Source of the DNA: Nitrospira sp.
Lineage (GTDB): Bacteria > Nitrospirota > Nitrospiria > Nitrospirales > Nitrospiraceae
Assembly (NCBI GenBank): GCA_016873395.1
Contig: VGXG01000013.1
Span: 1-57,507 of the forward strand
Direction: 5' to 3'
DNA: 57,507 nt
A program made the translations under genes and the position numbers. Under the pieces are notes generated by a model, which had not been told where the DNA came from, searched no databases, and worked only from the letters and a program-made list of their open reading frames with translations. Positions 42,286 to 52,122 of this stretch are shown here, one piece after another (position 1 is the first letter of the stretch; each line of letters starts with the position of its first letter).

Positions 42286-43521
42286 TTATTGCAGCGGGAC
42301 GTTCACCGCCTGTTTCACGATAGGAATCGGCTGAAAGACGGGATCTTGCGCCCCCTTCGAGGATTCGGCCTCGATACGTTGCAGGAACGCCGCCGGCCCG
42401 GTCACCGGCGCATAGCTGAGCAGGGCCTCCACGTCAAACGATCTGGTGTCTTTGGGCGTGGGGAACGTGAACGTCTCGACGCGGGTCTCCTCCGGCTTGA
42501 GAACCGTATCCTCCAACACCTTGACGGCCATGAAATCGAAGGAAGTCTTTTGCCCCTTCGCATCGGCAAAGACCCGCCCGTAGACCCGTTGTTCGGCAAA
42601 GACGGTTTTCAGATTCTTGCCCTTGATGGCCAGGTCCAGCACCACCTTGGCCCAGGCCGGATGGGTCGTGGGAAGATTGTGCGGGACCAGACTCTGGACT
42701 TTCACCGTCACCTTCGTCTGATCCCCCTTCACCGAGGTCTCAATCTCCAGCTTCGCCGCCTCCTGCCGGAGCTTGCCGATCCGCCCGGGGAACGTATGGT
42801 TGGCGACTTTCCGCTTGTTCTCGCCGTTGGCCGATTCCCCGACCTGCTCCGGCATGTGGCAGGTCTGACATTCTTTCCCGGCCTTGATCGCTTTGCTGCT
42901 TTCCCACCCTCCCAGCAAATCGTTGGCCTTCCCCAAATTGGCCGCAGCCGGAACAGACAGGTGGCAGTTCAAACAGAGGTCTGATTTTCTGAACAGATCC
43001 AGCTCCAGAGACTGGTGGGCCAAGTTCTGGACGAAATCTTTATAGGGACCGAACAGCGTTTTCCCCGGCTCATATTTGGGAACCGGCGGATGACGAGCCC
43101 GGTCCACCTGTTTGATCAAATGACACTGGGTACAGCCCACTCCGTCGATCGCCGGGTCACCCGATTGAACCTGGGCGACAAAGACCTGGACTTGATCGAC
43201 AAATTCGTTGACGTGGGGCGCGTGGCACCGCAAACAGAGGGCCTTGTCTTTGCTGCCGGCAAAGGCCAGGTACTCATCAAGCGAAGCCCTGAAGGCGGGA
43301 GAGTGAATGGACCGTGAGAGAGGGGAGGCTTCCCATTCCTCAAACACCCGCTCGTGACACCGCTTGCATTTGTTGGAACTCGGAAAGACCTTGTCCAGGG
43401 ACCCCTTGGCCTTCGACGAATCCTGTGCCAAACTGAGACCGCCGGTGCTCCAGGCAATCGCGAGCCCGACGAAGACGGCGAGCGCGGCAGCAACGCTGAT
43501 CGGTCGGCTCTTCTTGGTCAC
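42286..43521 (-). CDS. Pentahaem cytochrome c (tandem copy 1)
   Basis: 411-aa protein with a signal peptide (AAALAVFVGLAIAWSTGGLS) and CxxCH motifs at residues 52, 96, 130, 183 and 218. A beta-sandwich domain follows. It shares the motif spacing and fold with the 43559 gene, the upstream neighbour 37 bp away. Probably periplasmic and an electron carrier of the respiratory chain. It is the last gene of the minus-strand cluster. Confidence 0.92.
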   Translation of the reverse strand: MTKKSRPISVAAALAVFVGLAIAWSTGGLSLAQDSSKAKGSLDKVFPSSNKCKRCHERVFEEWEASPLSRSIHSPAFRASLDEYLAFAGSKDKALCLRCHAPHVNEFVDQVQVFVAQVQSGDPAIDGVGCTQCHLIKQVDRARHPPVPKYEPGKTLFGPYKDFVQNLAHQSLELDLFRKSDLCLNCHLSVPAAANLGKANDLLGGWESSKAIKAGKECQTCHMPEQVGESANGENKRKVANHTFPGRIGKLRQEAAKLEIETSVKGDQTKVTVKVQSLVPHNLPTTHPAWAKVVLDLAIKGKNLKTVFAEQRVYGRVFADAKGQKTSFDFMAVKVLEDTVLKPEETRVETFTFPTPKDTRSFDVEALLSYAPVTGPAAFLQRIEAESSKGAQDPVFQPIPIVKQAVNVPLQ

Positions 43522-43558
43522 GACGGAGTCATCCCTTCCCCATCTTCAGATCCCATCC

Positions 43559-44851
43559 TTACAGCGACTTGGTACGGAACGTCAACACACGCGCCTGCGT
43601 ATATTCCTGAATCAACTTCGCGGCCTTGGCACGATCCTGCTCGCTCGCGAGCGTCGCCAGGTATCGTTCCTTGAGTCCTGGCTCCGGCTCCGGGATCAGC
43701 GCGTAGGTCAGAAGCGCTTCCACGCTGGCCGGGACTGCTCCAGTCGGGATCGCGGCAGTGAAGGGGATGTGCTTGGTGGTCCCGCCTCGCACCAGGGGCT
43801 CAGGGATCGGCCCTCGAAGAAGCTGGTCGAATGGCAGGCCGAAGCGTTTCTGCTCTGTGGACAAAACTTCTCCCTTGGCATCCTTCACTGTGATCGTCAT
43901 GAAGTATTGCTTCAGCACCGGGTCTCCGTCGGGAAAGCTATGGGGGAGGCTGCCGGTTCGCACGAGTACCCTGCCTTCCACTGACGTTGCAGATTTCTTC
44001 GCCTCGATGTCGACGCGGGGCATCCATTCCGCCTGCAGGTTGCGATTTTTCAGCATGACGCCCGGAATGACCACGCCTCGAAACCAGTGCCGTCCGATCG
44101 AGCGGGTCATGGACCCGCGTTTAGAGGTGGAACTGCCGGTCGAAGGCTCCATGTGACAGTCCTGGCAGATGGTCCCTTGCAGGATTTCGCCGGGCAGGTC
44201 TCGGCGGGTAACATCCTTGACCTTGTCAAAATGGCAGGAGGCGCAGTAGTTGGCGCCTCGGAACAGATCGGATTGGCTGGAAGGATGGACCAAGTTCTCC
44301 TCCGGGTCGGTATAGGGGCCGTAGAGGACCTTGCCGGCTTGGACTTTGAATGAAGGTGGAGGAGTCGGCGTGGCCGCAACGCTGTTGATCAGGTGGCAGG
44401 ACGCGCAGCCGATGCCTTCCACTTGCACCTTCCCGGAGAGGACCTGTCCCACAATCTTGTCCGTATGTTGGGGAAAGACCGTCACAGACGGCGCGTGGCA
44501 GGACAAGCAGCGGGTTTTCTGCTCAGCCGTCGGATTGGTCTGAAGCCAGAGCCCCAGGACCGTCCGGAAGACGGAGGACTCTAACGCGGTGCCGTGCAGG
44601 AGGGCCGCATCCACCCGGCCGAAGGTCTTGAGGTCGGGGGTCTGCTCCCGCATCCCCTTCCATTCCTCGTAGTGCCGGTCGTGGCACTGTTTGCAATCCT
44701 CCGAGCGGATGAAGACCCGTTCAATCTCTTCGACCCACGAAGCCGTCCGGCCGTCCGCCCTTTGGGCACGCGCAGGCCCCTGGTCCAGCGCGGTTCCGCC
44801 GACGAGCAACGCAAGCAGGATTCCGCCGACCAGCAGTATGACTCTCCCCAT
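43559..44851 (-). CDS. Pentahaem cytochrome c (tandem copy 2)
   Basis: 430-aa protein with signal peptide (GRVILLVGGILLALLVGGTA) and CxxCH motifs at residues 53, 115, 149, 203 and 229 (CKQCH, CLSCH, CASCH, CASCH, CQDCH). The C-terminal half is a beta domain as in the 42286 gene. The two are paralogues placed head to tail. The sequence spacing between haems 2 and 3 (34 residues) is the same in both. Confidence 0.92.
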   Translation of the reverse strand: MGRVILLVGGILLALLVGGTALDQGPARAQRADGRTASWVEEIERVFIRSEDCKQCHDRHYEEWKGMREQTPDLKTFGRVDAALLHGTALESSVFRTVLGLWLQTNPTAEQKTRCLSCHAPSVTVFPQHTDKIVGQVLSGKVQVEGIGCASCHLINSVAATPTPPPSFKVQAGKVLYGPYTDPEENLVHPSSQSDLFRGANYCASCHFDKVKDVTRRDLPGEILQGTICQDCHMEPSTGSSTSKRGSMTRSIGRHWFRGVVIPGVMLKNRNLQAEWMPRVDIEAKKSATSVEGRVLVRTGSLPHSFPDGDPVLKQYFMTITVKDAKGEVLSTEQKRFGLPFDQLLRGPIPEPLVRGGTTKHIPFTAAIPTGAVPASVEALLTYALIPEPEPGLKERYLATLASEQDRAKAAKLIQEYTQARVLTFRTKSL

Positions 44852-44883
44852 GCCTGCTTCCCCGCAAACTGGTGCCGCGTTGC

Positions 44884-45294
44884 TTAGTCCTTCACGATGC
44901 GGACAAAATGGAAATTAATCAGCCCGCCCACACCCTGGACCTCCGGATCAGCCGGTTCATAGGTGCCGACCGTGAAATTCTCCGTCGCCATGGCGCGCTT
45001 CAAGGCCCGGCCAAAATCCAGCATGGTGCGAACCTCGACCTTATCAATTTCCTTGATGACCGCCCTTACCTTGATGCCAGCCAAATCAGCCGGGGTTCCC
45101 CCAATCACCTCGAACACCACAACACCTTCCGGTTTCTGCATCTTGAGTTCTTTCTGGATCTCTTCATCTACCGGACCGATCACGACCCCAAACTGTTCTC
45201 CGAGACGCACCGCTTCCGCCTCCGTCATCTCGATGGCCGCGGCAGCCATGAGCCAACCCGGCAGCATGATCATGCCCAGCACCAGGAGGTACAT
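44884..45294 (-). CDS. PDZ-domain protein with signal peptide
   Basis: 136-aa protein. Signal/anchor YLLVLGMIMLPGWLMAAAA, then a PDZ-like fold (VVVFEVIGGTPADLAGIKVR, KEIDKVEVRTMLDFGRALKR). PDZ domains bind C-terminal tails of partner proteins. ATG 45294 lies just after a terminator hairpin whose 3' arm and T-run provide its leader; ATG 45312 and 45339 are alternatives. It is cotranscribed with or coupled to the cytochrome pair downstream. Confidence 0.75.
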   Translation of the reverse strand: MYLLVLGMIMLPGWLMAAAAIEMTEAEAVRLGEQFGVVIGPVDEEIQKELKMQKPEGVVVFEVIGGTPADLAGIKVRAVIKEIDKVEVRTMLDFGRALKRAMATENFTVGTYEPADPEVQGVGGLINFHFVRIVKD

Positions 45295-45295
45295 G

Positions 45296-45323
45296 AAAAA
45301 AGCCCTACCCATTGGGAGGGCTT
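45296..45323 (-). terminator. Rho-independent terminator overlapping PDZ gene start
   Basis: Minus strand: AGCCCTCCC, AAT loop, GGGTAGGGCT, then five T residues (stem 45301-45322). It ends the NxrC-like gene transcript and stands right before the PDZ ATG, so it may act as an attenuator for the genes below. Confidence 0.8.
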
Positions 45324-45429
45324 TCCATTCTCCGCCCATGCGGGAACACCGCCTAGCGCCCATGCGCATCCAGCAGACGCCAGGGCGCGTGCGTCCCGGC
45401 AGCAGCGACGTCCATCGACCGTGGCCACC

Positions 45430-46269
45430 TCACAGTCCCACCACAGGATCGATCGAGAGCTGGAACCAGGGAGCCACGGCCTTCTGTCCGTTCCGCTCCT
45501 TGTTTTCCCCGTTCCAGACAGCGAAGGCAATGGTCTGGATGCGGCCAGGCTCCAGGCGGGCCTCGTTTTCCTGATCCGTGCTGGCCAGCGGTCGCCTGAT
45601 GACCACGCGCCAGAGCCCGTCCTTCCAGGTCGCCTTTCCCTGGACCCTTCCCTGCGATTGCTTGCTGGTCAAGGTGCTGAACCCTCCGCCGACGAGGTCC
45701 TCAACGGAAGAAGCCCGCCGGGGAATCACTTCGAACCGGCGAACTTCTCCGCTTTCTCCCTTGCGTTCCGCGGCCCTGGCAGCCCGGCGATCGATATCGC
45801 TCTGCCAGTCGGCCTTCCAATGCCAGATATTGATGTAGTGATCCAGTTGCCCCATGCAGAAAAAGGCGGGGGCATCGCCGAGGGGAAGCCCGATGGCCAC
45901 TCCATCACGAAAGGTGCCCGGCGTCAGCCGATCGTTTTTGGTGTTGTCCTGCCACTCAAGGAGGAACGCGATGTCGGTCCCGTTGTGGACCGACCGGACC
46001 CCCAGCGCCCGCGCGCTCGGCTCGGGCCAGACGGGCCTCGTAATAACCTGGCCGCTGAGCGGCAGCATCAACGGCGGGATCTTGTCCCAGGCTGGGTCCT
46101 CCGGCACGGCTGGGATGTCGCCGGAAACAAGGTGGGACCGGATGAACATCCCTTCAGAGCTGACGATGGGAATGCCCAACCACCCAAGGACCAACGCGCT
46201 GAGCAAGAATCCGGATAACAGAGAGATAATGGAATGAGACCGGACCATCCATCGCTTCAATCGCGCCAT
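45430..46269 (-). CDS. NxrC-like haem-b gamma subunit (ethylbenzene dehydrogenase family)
   Basis: 279-aa protein. N-terminal anchor (IISLLSGFLLSALVLGWLG), then LPLSGQVITRPVWPEPSARA, FLLEWQDNTKND, and FFCMGQLDHYINIWHWKADW with Met139, the probable haem ligand as in EbdC-type subunits. This is the family of the gamma subunits of periplasmic molybdenum enzymes, including nitrite oxidoreductase. The catalytic alpha and beta subunits are not in the window. A related gene is at 52123. Confidence 0.85.
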   Translation of the reverse strand: MARLKRWMVRSHSIISLLSGFLLSALVLGWLGIPIVSSEGMFIRSHLVSGDIPAVPEDPAWDKIPPLMLPLSGQVITRPVWPEPSARALGVRSVHNGTDIAFLLEWQDNTKNDRLTPGTFRDGVAIGLPLGDAPAFFCMGQLDHYINIWHWKADWQSDIDRRAARAAERKGESGEVRRFEVIPRRASSVEDLVGGGFSTLTSKQSQGRVQGKATWKDGLWRVVIRRPLASTDQENEARLEPGRIQTIAFAVWNGENKERNGQKAVAPWFQLSIDPVVGL

Positions 46270-46355
46270 TCCGAAGCCTCATCACCACGTGTGCACCGCT
46301 CACCAGACGTGGGCACCCTCTGCTGGCCGTGGGCTGGCCCCGCTTTCCAAGAGGA

Positions 46356-47609
46356 TCACCACAGTTTTGCGCGTCTGATCTTGTTTTCCCCCCGCTCGCA
46401 GATGTAGAGAAACCCTTGGGAGTCCAGGGCGAGCCCGACCGGCGCGTTCACCACCGCTTCTACCGCCAGGTGGCCGTCGCCGTGCTTGATCAGGCCGGCG
46501 TCTTCTTTCGCCACAAAGCGGGCCATGCCGCATCCGCCCATGTTCTTATCCTCGTAGCCGCTATCCCCGTTCCCGGCCACTGTGGTCATCATCCCGGTCG
46601 TGGCGTCCACTTTCCGGACCCGGTGGTTCATCGTATCCGAGACATACAGGTTGTCCCAGGGATCAAAGACCACCCCTTCAGGCGCATGCAGCATCGCCTT
46701 CACGGCCGGCTTGTCGTCTCCGTCGTAGCCGTACCGGCAGACCCCTGCCACGGTGGAAATGACGCCCGTCCGCTGATCGATCTTCCGGACGCGGTTGCTG
46801 CCCTTATCCACAACGTACACGTGGCCGTGGCTGTCCAGAGCCAGCCCGACCAGATCGTAGAGTCTGGCTTCCATCGCGGGCCGGCCATCATCGAGATAGA
46901 GGGACAGATCCAGGCCGTCTGAGCACTCTGGCCGCAACCAGCCGTGATCGTCGCTGAAATCAATGCCGATGGAATCCCCGGACAGGACCACCAGGTTCCT
47001 GGCAACCAACGGCTGTTCGCGCACATCATCGTCGGCCGTCCACATCCCGGCGATCGTGGTCACCAGGTCCGTCCTCGGATCATAGCGTCGGACGCGGTGG
47101 GCCTGAGTATCCGCGATGTACAAGACATCATCCCGATCAAACGCGATGGCGGCCGGGTAGGTCAGGTTTACCTCCAGCGCCGGCCCGTCCCCGTTGAACC
47201 CGAACTGTCCCGTTCCAACAACCGTCGTGATGATGCCGGTTTCATGGTCGACCTTCCGGATCCGGTTACTGCCTGAATCGCAGATATAGAGGTGGTTTTG
47301 GGAATCGAACGCCACACCGAGAGGGAGATAGAGTCCTGCCTCGCCGCAGGGCCCTGCATCGCCGCTGTAACAGGTTTCGCCGATTCCGGCGAAATTGTGC
47401 AGCGTGCCTTCCTTCAAATCGATGCGCCTCACGCGATCAGACCCGGATTCGGCGAAATAGAGGTACCGCTCTTCCTTGTCCAGGGCCAGGTGGTGAGGGA
47501 GCGGAATACCGGCCTTGGCCGCCCGCTTGCCATCGCCGGTGCTCCTGGCCTTTCCGTTCCCGGCAAAGGTTTCAATGTATCCGACGCTCAGCGCGACATC
47601 CGTGCTCAT
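46356..47609 (-). CDS. NHL-repeat beta-propeller protein
   Basis: 417-aa protein with several NHL repeats, e.g. YLYFAESGSDRVRRIDLKEG, HLYICDSGSNRIRKVDHETG, VLYIADTQAHRVRRYDPRTD, NLYVSDTMNHRVRKVDATTG, giving a six- or seven-bladed propeller. No signal peptide is seen, so it may be cytoplasmic or use another route. Propeller proteins often act in assembly. It lies between the NxrC-like gene and tatA. Confidence 0.88.
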   Translation of the reverse strand: MSTDVALSVGYIETFAGNGKARSTGDGKRAAKAGIPLPHHLALDKEERYLYFAESGSDRVRRIDLKEGTLHNFAGIGETCYSGDAGPCGEAGLYLPLGVAFDSQNHLYICDSGSNRIRKVDHETGIITTVVGTGQFGFNGDGPALEVNLTYPAAIAFDRDDVLYIADTQAHRVRRYDPRTDLVTTIAGMWTADDDVREQPLVARNLVVLSGDSIGIDFSDDHGWLRPECSDGLDLSLYLDDGRPAMEARLYDLVGLALDSHGHVYVVDKGSNRVRKIDQRTGVISTVAGVCRYGYDGDDKPAVKAMLHAPEGVVFDPWDNLYVSDTMNHRVRKVDATTGMMTTVAGNGDSGYEDKNMGGCGMARFVAKEDAGLIKHGDGHLAVEAVVNAPVGLALDSQGFLYICERGENKIRRAKLW

Positions 47610-47658
47610 GGTGTCTACCCTTGTCCTCTCTCAGCACACGACTCCGTTTCCCATGCCC

Positions 47659-47961
47659 CTAGGCTTTGGGCGGCGCGGTTGTGGCTGGTTCCTGCTGCGC
47701 CACCGGCTCCGGCGGAGGCGGTGGAACAGCGCCCTGCGCGAGGATTTGCGCCGGCTGCTCCGGCGGAGGAGCCGACATCTGGGCTTGGGCCTGCGCCTGA
47801 GCCTCCGCCTCGATCGCATCCGCTTCATGCACGGACTTTTTGAATCCCTTGATGGCCTTGCCGAGCCCCTCGCCCAACTGGGGCAGCTTCCCCGCGCCGA
47901 AGATGATCAGCACGATCACCAGGATCAGAATCAGCTCGGTAAATCCGATACTCCCAAACAT
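47659..47961 (-). CDS. tatA: Twin-arginine translocase subunit TatA
   Basis: 100-aa protein. [20 protein letters not shown] is the single TM segment, then [20 protein letters not shown], the Tat amphipathic helix. The C-terminal tail is Ala/Gln/Pro-rich. TatA forms the pore for folded proteins such as molybdoenzymes, which fits this neighbourhood. ATG 47961 follows AAGGAG. Confidence 0.93.
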   Translation of the reverse strand: MFGSIGFTELILILVIVLIIFGAGKLPQLGEGLGKAIKGFKKSVHEADAIEAEAQAQAQAQMSAPPPEQPAQILAQGAVPPPPPEPVAQQEPATTAPPKA

Positions 47962-47983
47962 GGTGCTCCTTACTAGGGAAGCC

Positions 47984-48796
47984 CTACGCCTTGCCGGCTT
48001 CCCTGGCTCGCTTCGCAAAACGGTCCTTTAACTTCTGCCTTGCCTGCTCCGCCTGCTCGAACAGCTTGCACTTTTCGTAGGTGCTGATCAGGTTGTAATA
48101 GATCAGCGGCTCATCGGGATTCTGCTCGACGGCGTCCTCCATCACCTTGATGGCTAAATCCGTCTTCTTGTGGTTGAGTGCGAGATCCGTCAGCTTGAAG
48201 CTGGCTTCCAGATGCTGCGGATTCAGTTCGAGGGTGCGGAGATAGCACTGCATCGCCATGTCGATGGTGTTGTAGTCGGACACGGATGGGTTATCCAGTT
48301 CGACATAGACCCCCGCCAGGTTATACCAGGCGATGGCGTCTTCTGGCGTCACCTCCACAAGCCGCTCGTAATAGGTCTTGGCGTCCATGAACTGCCGCTT
48401 TTCGGCATAGACTCGACCCAGGTTGAAGAGGGCGAGGACGTCGTCCTTATGCACCTCGATCGCCTTTTTGAACTGCGCCTCCGCCTCCTCGACCATGTTT
48501 TTGTGGGCGTAGATGGTCCCCAGGTTGGAATAGTACATCGCAAGCGAGCGATTCATCTCGGCCCGGATCGCCTCCGCCATCTCGATCGATTTGTTCACCT
48601 CGGCCAGCGCGTCGTCCAGTCGCCCCTTGCTGAAGTAGAGCTCTCCCAGCCGGCAACGAGCCTGGAAGTCGTCCGGCTCGGCTCCCAGAAGCTTTTCCAG
48701 TTCCGCAATTTCCTCGTCCGGCGTCAACAGCCGCTCAGGCTGCTCGATGGCAGCCCCGCCCGGTTCAGCTACATTGGAAAGATCTTGCTCGCTCAT
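47984..48796 (-). CDS. TPR-repeat protein
   Basis: 270-aa protein with at least five TPRs (e.g. [60 protein letters not shown]). It has no signal peptide and probably is a scaffold in the cytoplasm. It is 22 bp upstream of tatA and 19 bp from the membrane-protein gene, so the three are likely cotranscribed. Confidence 0.88.
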   Translation of the reverse strand: MSEQDLSNVAEPGGAAIEQPERLLTPDEEIAELEKLLGAEPDDFQARCRLGELYFSKGRLDDALAEVNKSIEMAEAIRAEMNRSLAMYYSNLGTIYAHKNMVEEAEAQFKKAIEVHKDDVLALFNLGRVYAEKRQFMDAKTYYERLVEVTPEDAIAWYNLAGVYVELDNPSVSDYNTIDMAMQCYLRTLELNPQHLEASFKLTDLALNHKKTDLAIKVMEDAVEQNPDEPLIYYNLISTYEKCKLFEQAEQARQKLKDRFAKRAREAGKA

Positions 48797-48815
48797 AAAC
48801 CCCCTGCCGTTCCGT

Positions 48816-49925
48816 TCACGTCTGCTCGCCCGCCAACGTCCCCGCCGGACCGGCCAGCAGGCTTTCTTCCGCCGGCGCACCGGCCGGAGCCAGGAGCCGT
48901 CGGCGGTCCAAATTGAGTAGCAGCACACCGAGCACCACCATCAAGCTCAGGTGAGAGAGCTGGAGAGCGTAGCCGGCGATAAACATCAACCCCAGACCCA
49001 AACCAGCCATGCGCCCGATCGTGATCAACTTCACGACCGTGTAGGCCCAACAGAGTAAGCCGGCCACATAAAAGGCAAACGGGAGATAAAAGGTGTAGCC
49101 CATCCCCATCTGGAAAATCCAACCGATTCCTTCGCCGGCCTTGCGAACGGATTCCGCCACGGCCTGATCGTAGAGGGCGAGGAAATAGTCCAAAAAGAGC
49201 AGCCCGACAAAGGCTCCGCCTCCAACAAGCGCAAAGGTGGCCGCCCGCCGACGCTGCCGCTTATTCTTGGTCCACAGCGGGGTGGCACCATAGGCCCAGA
49301 ACACCAGGATGCTGGCCAGTACCATCAAGGCTTCTCCGGCCCGGTTCACTTCGTGCGCGAGCGGGGGAACCGCCGCAAGCTTCAACAGACCATAGACGGT
49401 GGATATCGTCTGATAGTAGAGCCAGCCGGCGACGCCGAGCAGATAACAGACGATCAGGCCCCGCTGGGCCCAGGGCTGGTGCGTCATGACATACTCGGCG
49501 ACCAAGGTGCCCAGGACCACAAGGAAAATGAGGTTGTACACAACCGATCCGAGCATCGTGGGAGGAAAGAGCAGGTAGGCGATGGTTACGAGCACGAGCA
49601 GGGACGTCGAAGGAACCAAGAGCGCGTCATAGCGCCCCTTGCCCACTCCTCGGACTTTATTGAACAGCACGAGAAAGAGCGCGAGGAATACCAGCAGCGA
49701 CACGAAGTTCAGGAGCGCGAACCCGATCGACGACAGGGCTTTTAGGGTGATCCGGACGGACTCATACTTCTGGGCCACCTTGCTCAGGTGCATGCCCAGC
49801 CTCGAGACGAGTCGATAGAGAATCAGCTCGAGGAACCCCGCCACCAACAGCAGCCTCGCCGTATAGTCAAAGAGCAGCCCCTGCTCTTCGCCCCTTCCGC
49901 CCCGCTCCACCGCTTCGCCTGCCAT
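48816..49925 (-). CDS. Polytopic inner-membrane protein of unknown function
   Basis: 369-aa protein with about eight or nine hydrophobic segments (e.g. LNFVSLLVFLALFLVLF, LVLVTIAYLLFPPTMLGSVV, LLFLDYFLALYDQAV). No known family recognised. The ATG at 49925 is chosen; a TTG at 49958 is possible. It is clustered with the TPR and TatA genes. Confidence 0.65.
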   Translation of the reverse strand: MAGEAVERGGRGEEQGLLFDYTARLLLVAGFLELILYRLVSRLGMHLSKVAQKYESVRITLKALSSIGFALLNFVSLLVFLALFLVLFNKVRGVGKGRYDALLVPSTSLLVLVTIAYLLFPPTMLGSVVYNLIFLVVLGTLVAEYVMTHQPWAQRGLIVCYLLGVAGWLYYQTISTVYGLLKLAAVPPLAHEVNRAGEALMVLASILVFWAYGATPLWTKNKRQRRRAATFALVGGGAFVGLLFLDYFLALYDQAVAESVRKAGEGIGWIFQMGMGYTFYLPFAFYVAGLLCWAYTVVKLITIGRMAGLGLGLMFIAGYALQLSHLSLMVVLGVLLLNLDRRRLLAPAGAPAEESLLAGPAGTLAGEQT

Positions 49926-50053
49926 GGTGCTGTCCGGTCCCTCTCTCCATAAACCCAAACCCTTGTTGGATTATAGCCAGAAGCCTCCGACAGCGTCAAC
50001 CCAACGCCCAGGCCAGAATCGAGCGCGACAGCGGACCATTACCTGGAGGGGAA

Positions 50054-51835
50054 CTAGGAGCCAGCCGGCTGTGGGATCTGCTGGGCCTGAGCCCTGGCCC
50101 GGGCAATGTAGAGGAGCCCGTCCGCCATCGAATAGTTGAAAGGCAGCTCGCAGACCACTTCGCTGATCTTTTCGTAAATATGCTGATAGACCCGCTCCGC
50201 CTGCTCGGGAGTCATCCCTTCCTTGACCTCGTAGAAGAAGCCCAGACTCAGGTCCTCCGAGGCGGGCCGCATGATGCGCCGGATCCCATAGCCGCCGGGA
50301 TCGCTCATGATCGGCGCCTCCTTTTCCAGATCAAACAGGCAAGGCTGGCATGAGAAGCCATAGGACGAATGCAGGCGTCGATTGTCCACGATGAACCGCA
50401 TCGTCTCGAGCGCCTCTTCCTCCGTCTCGGTCGGGAACCCGGCGATGATATAGCAGTGAACGGCGATGCCCAGGTCAAGGCAATCCTCCGTCACGCGACG
50501 TACGCTGGCCTGGGTGATGCCCTTCTTCATAAAATCCATGACCCGCTGGTTGAAGGATTCCAGGCCGAACACGATTTTGAGACACCCGGCGTCCCGCATC
50601 AGCGTCAGGAGATCCCGCGACAGATTCTTCTCAAACCGCATCTCGCAGGTCCATTGCAGATTCAGGTTCCGGTCGAGAACCTGCTGACACATCCGCTTGG
50701 TCGGAGACAAAGCGAAACATTCGTCCGTGAAGAAGAAAAACGGGGTCTGATACTTTTCCGACAACATCTGCAGATCATCGACCGTCTTGGCCGGGTCTTT
50801 CTGCCGGAAGTTCTGATGGTCGAGCGTCAAGGCACAAAACGCGCAGTCCTTGTAGTAGCAGCCTCGGGAAAACTGCACGGGGAGGACGGTGCGGGGCGCT
50901 AGGTACTGTCCGAGCGGAAACCCGTCATAGCTCGGCGCCGGCAGCGCGTTGATGTTTTCCGAGTAAAACGGCTGGTTGACCGTGATTTTGCCGTTCTGGC
51001 GATAGATCAGGTTGGGCACCTTGGCAAAGTCTCGCTTGCCTTCCAGTTGGTTGACCAGCTCTAACAGCGCCGTCTCCCCTTCAAAGACGATAAAATCATC
51101 GGTTAAGTCGAACAAGGACGGACACCGGCGCAGGTTATCCACCAGCCGGGTGAAAATGCTCCCGCCGATCGTCAGGTGCAGATCTGGGTTCGCCTCCTTG
51201 ATCAGCCGGCACAGGGTGAGCCCTGGGACGATCTGGGAGGTAGCCGTGATGGAGACCCCGACCATATCCGGCTGGTCGGCCAAGATCGAAGGGAGGAACC
51301 GTTCCCGAAACAAGGCGATGTAGGGATTCTGCTCCTCGTCCCTGATGGCCGCCATCAGGTCCCTGGAGGAATAGATGGAATAGGTGCTGAACTGATTGTC
51401 CACCACGGTCAAGCGCGTCGGGAAATAGAGGGTCGAGAGCAACTCCAGCCACTTGTCGACCAGAAAGAGACTCTCGCGGTACCGCTCGATCTCGTAGAAC
51501 TCCTGGCCTCGCAGGGCTTCCTTGGCCGGTTCGATGCGGTCAATGAGGTAGGGGAATCGGTCCAGCGATTCCACCACCCGGCTGTAATGCTCGGCGCTGT
51601 TCGGTCCTGTTTCCCCCGTCCGCTCCCGCTCCAGCCTCTTCACTTTTTCAAGGAGCTGCGGGTAGAGCCGCTCCCCGTACTGTTGCGTCAGGATACCGTC
51701 GAGGAGCTCGATGCCCAGATCGCGCTGGGTGACGTTCGTGACGCCGGCCTGATTCAGAAACCCGGTCAGCGAAGGCAGGCTCAGGTAGGGCTGAGAGGGA
51801 TGCCAGGTCGGAGGAAACAGCAGGGATATCTTCAC
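50054..51835 (-). CDS. B12-binding-type radical SAM protein
   Basis: 593-aa protein. N-terminal cobalamin-binding-like region (KISLLFPPTWHPSQPYLSLP), then a radical SAM core whose cluster motif is RGCYYKDCAFCALTL, with spacing CX4CX2C instead of CX3CX2C. C-terminal DUF4080-like region (LESFNQRVMDFMKKGITQAS). Functions in such families include methylation and maturation. The substrate is unknown. It is in the middle of the respiratory cluster. Confidence 0.85.
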   Translation of the reverse strand: MKISLLFPPTWHPSQPYLSLPSLTGFLNQAGVTNVTQRDLGIELLDGILTQQYGERLYPQLLEKVKRLERERTGETGPNSAEHYSRVVESLDRFPYLIDRIEPAKEALRGQEFYEIERYRESLFLVDKWLELLSTLYFPTRLTVVDNQFSTYSIYSSRDLMAAIRDEEQNPYIALFRERFLPSILADQPDMVGVSITATSQIVPGLTLCRLIKEANPDLHLTIGGSIFTRLVDNLRRCPSLFDLTDDFIVFEGETALLELVNQLEGKRDFAKVPNLIYRQNGKITVNQPFYSENINALPAPSYDGFPLGQYLAPRTVLPVQFSRGCYYKDCAFCALTLDHQNFRQKDPAKTVDDLQMLSEKYQTPFFFFTDECFALSPTKRMCQQVLDRNLNLQWTCEMRFEKNLSRDLLTLMRDAGCLKIVFGLESFNQRVMDFMKKGITQASVRRVTEDCLDLGIAVHCYIIAGFPTETEEEALETMRFIVDNRRLHSSYGFSCQPCLFDLEKEAPIMSDPGGYGIRRIMRPASEDLSLGFFYEVKEGMTPEQAERVYQHIYEKISEVVCELPFNYSMADGLLYIARARAQAQQIPQPAGS

Positions 51836-52012
51836 GAGAACCTTATGCTACACGATGTGAGAAACAGGCCGCCATGGAACACGTCTTCGTTTCTTATACA
51901 CCCCACACCCTTACAAATGCAACTCTCTGGTAGCTGGCTTTCCCCTTGTCTCCCAATGGGTTCTGTCGTTTGACGATCGACGGACATGGTGGTTCGGCGG
52001 TGAAGACGCAAA

Positions 52013-52054
52013 GAAAAAGCCCCAGGCCATCATTTCTGACAGCCCGGGGCTTTT
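52013..52054 (-). terminator. Terminator downstream of second NxrC-like gene
   Basis: Minus strand: AAAAGCCCCGGG, a 16-nt loop, CCTGGGGCTTTTTC, a G+C stem followed by a T-rich tail. Confidence 0.8.
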
Positions 52055-52122
52055 CGGCTGATCACCCGAGACAACCCGTCTCGAGCTGAATCCCTATCTC
52101 CCCTCAGGCGAGGGAGCGATTC

